Positions 6,014 to 7,777 of a stretch of DNA of 7,777 bases are shown piece after piece; position 1 is the stretch's first letter; every line of letters starts with the position of its first letter. Location: positions 1 through 7,777 of the forward strand of contig PUKM01000155.1 in the NCBI GenBank assembly GCA_003552325.1, written 5' to 3'. The notes below the pieces were generated by a model that worked only from the letters and a program-made list of their open reading frames with translations, searched no databases and was not told where the DNA came from. The translations under genes were made by a program, and so were the position numbers. The DNA is from Natrialbaceae archaeon. GTDB lineage: Archaea; Halobacteriota; Halobacteria; Halobacteriales; Natrialbaceae.

Positions 6014-6044
6014 GTTCATCGAGTGTGAACGATCAGTACCTTTT
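6014..6044. promoter_or_regulatory. Inverted repeat GTTCA-N7-TGAAC before the YbaK-like gene
   Basis: In the 73-base gap before the ATG at 6071, GTTCA (6014-6018) and TGAAC (6026-6030) form a perfect hyphenated palindrome. A TACCTTTT stretch (6037-6044) follows, about 30 bases before the ATG. This could be a short terminator hairpin with T-tract for the upstream pair, or an operator next to a weak promoter for the downstream gene. Confidence 0.3.
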
Positions 6045-6070
6045 CGTCTCTGGCTGCTAGTCACCTCCCA

Positions 6071-6553
6071 ATGAACCGACGGAGCCCAATGTTCATCGCG
6101 CAGGCTCGAGAGGAGTACGGATTCAATCCGGTGGTCGAACCCGTTCCTGGTGACTGGTCTGATGTCGGGGCGATTGCGAAGGCCTTGGGCTGTGACGCTG
6201 AACAGATAACAACCGCCACACCCTACGTTGTCAGTCAGGAAATAATTCTCACGATTACAGGCGGGACTTACGGAGCCGACGTGGACGTGATTGCCACCCA
6301 ATTTGATGTCGACCCGGGGCAGGTGAGCCTGGCAACCGAACGCCAAGCCAATGATCGCTTAGGTTGGGAGGGCGATACGGTTCCACCGTTTTGTCACGAC
6401 CGGCCAGTAGCGACCCTCGTCGATCAGCGACTGCTCGAGTACGAACGCGTGTGGGCCGCAGCCGGAACGAGTTCGAACGCCTTCGCGATCGATCCAGAGG
6501 AACTCACTCGATTGACGAACGCGACGGTGTGTTCGGTGGCGCGTGAACCATGA
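6071..6553 (+). CDS. YbaK/EbsC-like (aminoacyl-tRNA deacylase fold) protein lacking the usual catalytic lysine
   Basis: The 160-residue protein matches the YbaK/ProX editing-domain layout seen in haloarchaea: AREEYGFNPVVEPVP (12-26), a helix IAKALGCDAEQI (35-46), a strand pair (PYVVSQEIILTITGG), then RLGWEGDTVPPFCHD (96-110) corresponding to the family's Gly-x-VPPF-GH loop, and VWAAAGTSSNAFAIDPEELT (127-146). Family enzymes hydrolyse mischarged tRNAs such as Cys-tRNA(Pro) or Ala-tRNA(Pro). Their essential lysine follows the first helix; here that region reads QITTAT (45-50), and K37 is the only lysine in the whole protein. It may therefore be a divergent or non-hydrolytic member. The start could be M1 (6071) or M7 (6089); neither has a Shine-Dalgarno sequence. 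The gene follows the kinase pair after 73 bases and may have its own promoter. Confidence 0.8.
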   Translation: MNRRSPMFIAQAREEYGFNPVVEPVPGDWSDVGAIAKALGCDAEQITTATPYVVSQEIILTITGGTYGADVDVIATQFDVDPGQVSLATERQANDRLGWEGDTVPPFCHDRPVATLVDQRLLEYERVWAAAGTSSNAFAIDPEELTRLTNATVCSVAREP

Positions 6554-6606
6554 CTCGAGCCATCCTCACGGCATAGGTACTCACACAGCAGCCCGAGCCC
6601 GCCCTT

Positions 6607-6660
6607 GTTAATAAAATCGTCAAGTTAATTAGTAACCTTGCGTAAGGTAGCGGTAGCGCA
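6607..6660 (+). promoter_or_regulatory. Promoter and candidate operator of the His-rich lipoprotein gene
   Basis: An A/T-rich stretch with GTTAAT repeated at 6607-6612 and 6624-6629 includes a likely TATA element, TTAATTAG (6625-6632). About 27 bases downstream the transcript would start near 6655-6660, leaving a leader of around ten bases and no ribosome binding site. Between box and start lies the palindrome ACCTT-GCGT-AAGGT (6635-6648), followed by the tandem GGTAGC-GGTAGC (6646-6657). A palindrome between TATA and start is a classic repressor position in archaea, and metal-dependent DtxR/SirR-like regulators are plausible candidates. The regulator identity is inference. Confidence 0.45.
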
Positions 6661-6665
6661 TAACA

Positions 6666-7697
6666 ATGAGTTCCGAAGAACCCACGCTTTCGCGACGGAA
6701 GGTACTGCTCACCTCGGCCCCCATCGGTGCACTCGCACTCGCTGGCTGTCTCGGCGGTGACGATGACGATGACGAGGCAGGAAGCGGTGACGATGATGCC
6801 GGGGATGACTACGACGATGATCATGATGATGACAACGGGGATGACCATGATCATGACGACGACCACGACGATGTCGCCGACGAGGAATTCGACGAACTTG
6901 GTATCGAGGAGTTCACTGTTCTCGACCGCGCACACGACCCACACGAGGAAGTCGCGTACGTTCACGGCGACCACTGGCACGGTAGCCTCCCTGAGATCCC
7001 CCACGGTGACAACGTCTCACTCGGCGCGGACATCGAAGACGAAGACGGCGACACTTTCGAACTCGACGGCGAATTCGAACTTCGTGTCGCCCTCGCTCCC
7101 GACGAACCGGACGACGTCGTCTCGTTCGACTACCACGGGGATCACGTCCATATCATCGGCGAACAGGAGGGTGTCGTCGACATCGTCTTCCAGATCTACC
7201 ACGACGACCACGCTGATTATCAAAGCGCACCGATCACGGCACAGGTTGTCGATGACGATCACGGTCACGACGATGAAGGCGAGGACGAAGCGTTCGACGA
7301 CCTTGGTATAGACGAGTTTACCGTCCTTGACCGCGCTCACGACCCACACGAGGAAGCCGCATACATCCACGGCGACCACTGGCATGGCGACCTCCCACAG
7401 ATCGAAGCAGGAGAGAACGTGTCACTCGGAGCGGACATAACGGATGATGACGGTGACACGTTCGAGCTCGGTGACGAATACGAACTCCGCGCGGTGCTCG
7501 CTCCGGATGAGCCCGAGGGCATCGTCTCGTTCGACTACCACGGCGATCACATCCACCTCATTGGTGAGGAAGAAGGTGTCGTCAACGTCGTCTTCCAGAT
7601 TTACCACGACGACCACGTTGACTACCAGACCCCACCGATTGCCGCACAGGTGGTTGACGATGTCGATGATGATCACGGTCACGACGACGATTACTGA
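6666..7697 (+). CDS. Tat-exported lipoprotein with His/Asp-rich linker and two tandem His-rich domains (probable metal-binding protein)
   Basis: A 343-residue protein with a Tat signal (LSRRKVLL, twin arginines 10-11), a hydrophobic core and a lipobox LAGC whose cysteine is C28, so it should be lipid-anchored on the outer face of the cell membrane. Residues about 31-70 are a low-complexity linker of mostly Asp with four His. Two domains follow, residues 75-197 and 210-332, about three quarters identical without gaps and 135 residues apart. Each carries DRAHDPHEE, HGDHWHG (100-106 and 235-241), YHGDHxHxIGE (156-166 and 291-301) and FQIYHDDHxDY (175-185 and 310-320): ten shared histidines per domain. 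C28 is the only cysteine and K12 the only lysine. The tail DDDHGHDDDY is again metal-ligand-like. Zinc, copper or another divalent metal is likely bound, but the metal and partners cannot be read from this window. The call of gene and export is sure; function is inferred. Confidence 0.85.
   Translation: MSSEEPTLSRRKVLLTSAPIGALALAGCLGGDDDDDEAGSGDDDAGDDYDDDHDDDNGDDHDHDDDHDDVADEEFDELGIEEFTVLDRAHDPHEEVAYVHGDHWHGSLPEIPHGDNVSLGADIEDEDGDTFELDGEFELRVALAPDEPDDVVSFDYHGDHVHIIGEQEGVVDIVFQIYHDDHADYQSAPITAQVVDDDHGHDDEGEDEAFDDLGIDEFTVLDRAHDPHEEAAYIHGDHWHGDLPQIEAGENVSLGADITDDDGDTFELGDEYELRAVLAPDEPEGIVSFDYHGDHIHLIGEEEGVVNVVFQIYHDDHVDYQTPPIAAQVVDDVDDDHGHDDDY
6756..6875 (+). repeat. Low-complexity GAT/GAC/CAT/CAC tract coding the Asp/His linker
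   Basis: Runs of Asp codons (GAC and GAT mixed) interrupted by CAT/CAC encode residues 31-70 of the lipoprotein. The mixed synonymous codons show that the amino acids, not a simple DNA repeat, are being kept. The linker could act as a flexible spacer holding the domains off the membrane and as a low-affinity metal-collecting segment. Confidence 0.7.
6888..7256 (+). repeat. Tandem domain repeat, copy 1
   Basis: Encodes residues 75-197 of the lipoprotein. It aligns without gaps to copy 2 at a spacing of 405 bases. By hand count about 95 of 123 residues are identical, with all ten shared histidines kept. This copy has one extra histidine (H113). Many differences between the copies are at third codon positions, so the duplication is not very recent. 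Confidence 0.85.
7293..7661 (+). repeat. Tandem domain repeat, copy 2
   Basis: Encodes residues 210-332 of the lipoprotein, in register with copy 1. Aside from small changes (Val/Ile, Asp/Glu, Ala/Val swaps), the main divergence is in the segment after HGDHWHG (PQIEAGE instead of PEIPHGD). Copy 2 is followed by a short His/Asp tail resembling the end of copy 1 with three extra residues. Confidence 0.85.
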
Positions 7698-7777
7698 TCG
7701 AAACCTCAGTCGTGATTCGGAAAGGATGATCGACACCTCGACTCGGTGACCGCCGACGAATCGACACTACCCACACC

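Noticed and set aside
6504..7385. Long minus-strand open frames opposite the His-rich lipoprotein gene (6504-7004 and 7017-7385)
   Set aside because: They mirror the GAC/GAT/CAC codons of the real gene and translate to Val/Ile-rich low-complexity sequence. The plus-strand frame has a signal peptide, lipobox and conserved domain repeats.
6888..7661. Repeats resembling a CRISPR array or mobile element
   Set aside because: The 405-base period is a protein-domain duplication in frame, not short repeats with spacers. There are no terminal inverted repeats and no transposase.
7698..7777. Possible terminator or start of another gene at the end of the window
   Set aside because: Only very short imperfect stems (such as CGGT-A-CCG near 7744-7752) without a T-tract are seen, and no frame with haloarchaeal coding character starts here.

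Overview
This window is from a haloarchaeon (class Halobacteria). The evidence is the high G+C content, strongly acidic proteins, short or absent 5' leaders with A/T-rich boxes about 28-30 bases before several start codons, and clear archaeal replication genes. The palindrome CTCGAG occurs roughly three dozen times by eye, which would suit a Natrialba/Haloterrigena-like lineage, though I cannot fix the genus.

Layout: bases 1-150 hold the end of an unrecognised plus-strand gene. A small plus-strand membrane protein with an Arg/Ser-rich tail follows (255-536). It is convergent with a minus-strand replication pair, primase small subunit priS (1543-2718) and GINS subunit ginS (578-1546), whose reading frames overlap as ATGA. 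Next, also on the minus strand and each with its own promoter-like box, come an alpha/beta-hydrolase-fold protein (2815-3756) and the Dps-type ferritin dpsA (3872-4417). A 163-base divergent regulatory region separates dpsA from a plus-strand PfkB-family sugar kinase (4581-5585). The kinase overlaps by 8 bases a conserved haloarchaeal protein of unknown function (5578-5997), and a YbaK/EbsC-like protein (6071-6553) follows. The last gene (6666-7697) encodes a Tat-exported lipoprotein with a His/Asp-rich linker and two tandem His-rich domains, probably a metal-binding surface protein.

The genes cover chromosome replication (primase and GINS at the fork), iron storage and oxidative protection (DpsA), sugar phosphorylation, possible tRNA editing, and possible extracellular metal handling. 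They look like a chromosomal housekeeping segment made of several transcription units, not a mobile island. I see no transposase, integrase, tRNA, rRNA or CRISPR array.

The points most worth following are the duplicated His-rich lipoprotein with a palindrome in its promoter, two enzyme-fold proteins (alpha/beta hydrolase and YbaK-like) lacking residues normally catalytic in their families, a primase without the usual zinc-binding cysteines, and hyphenated palindromes in several promoter regions. I did not find a convincing new multi-gene system.
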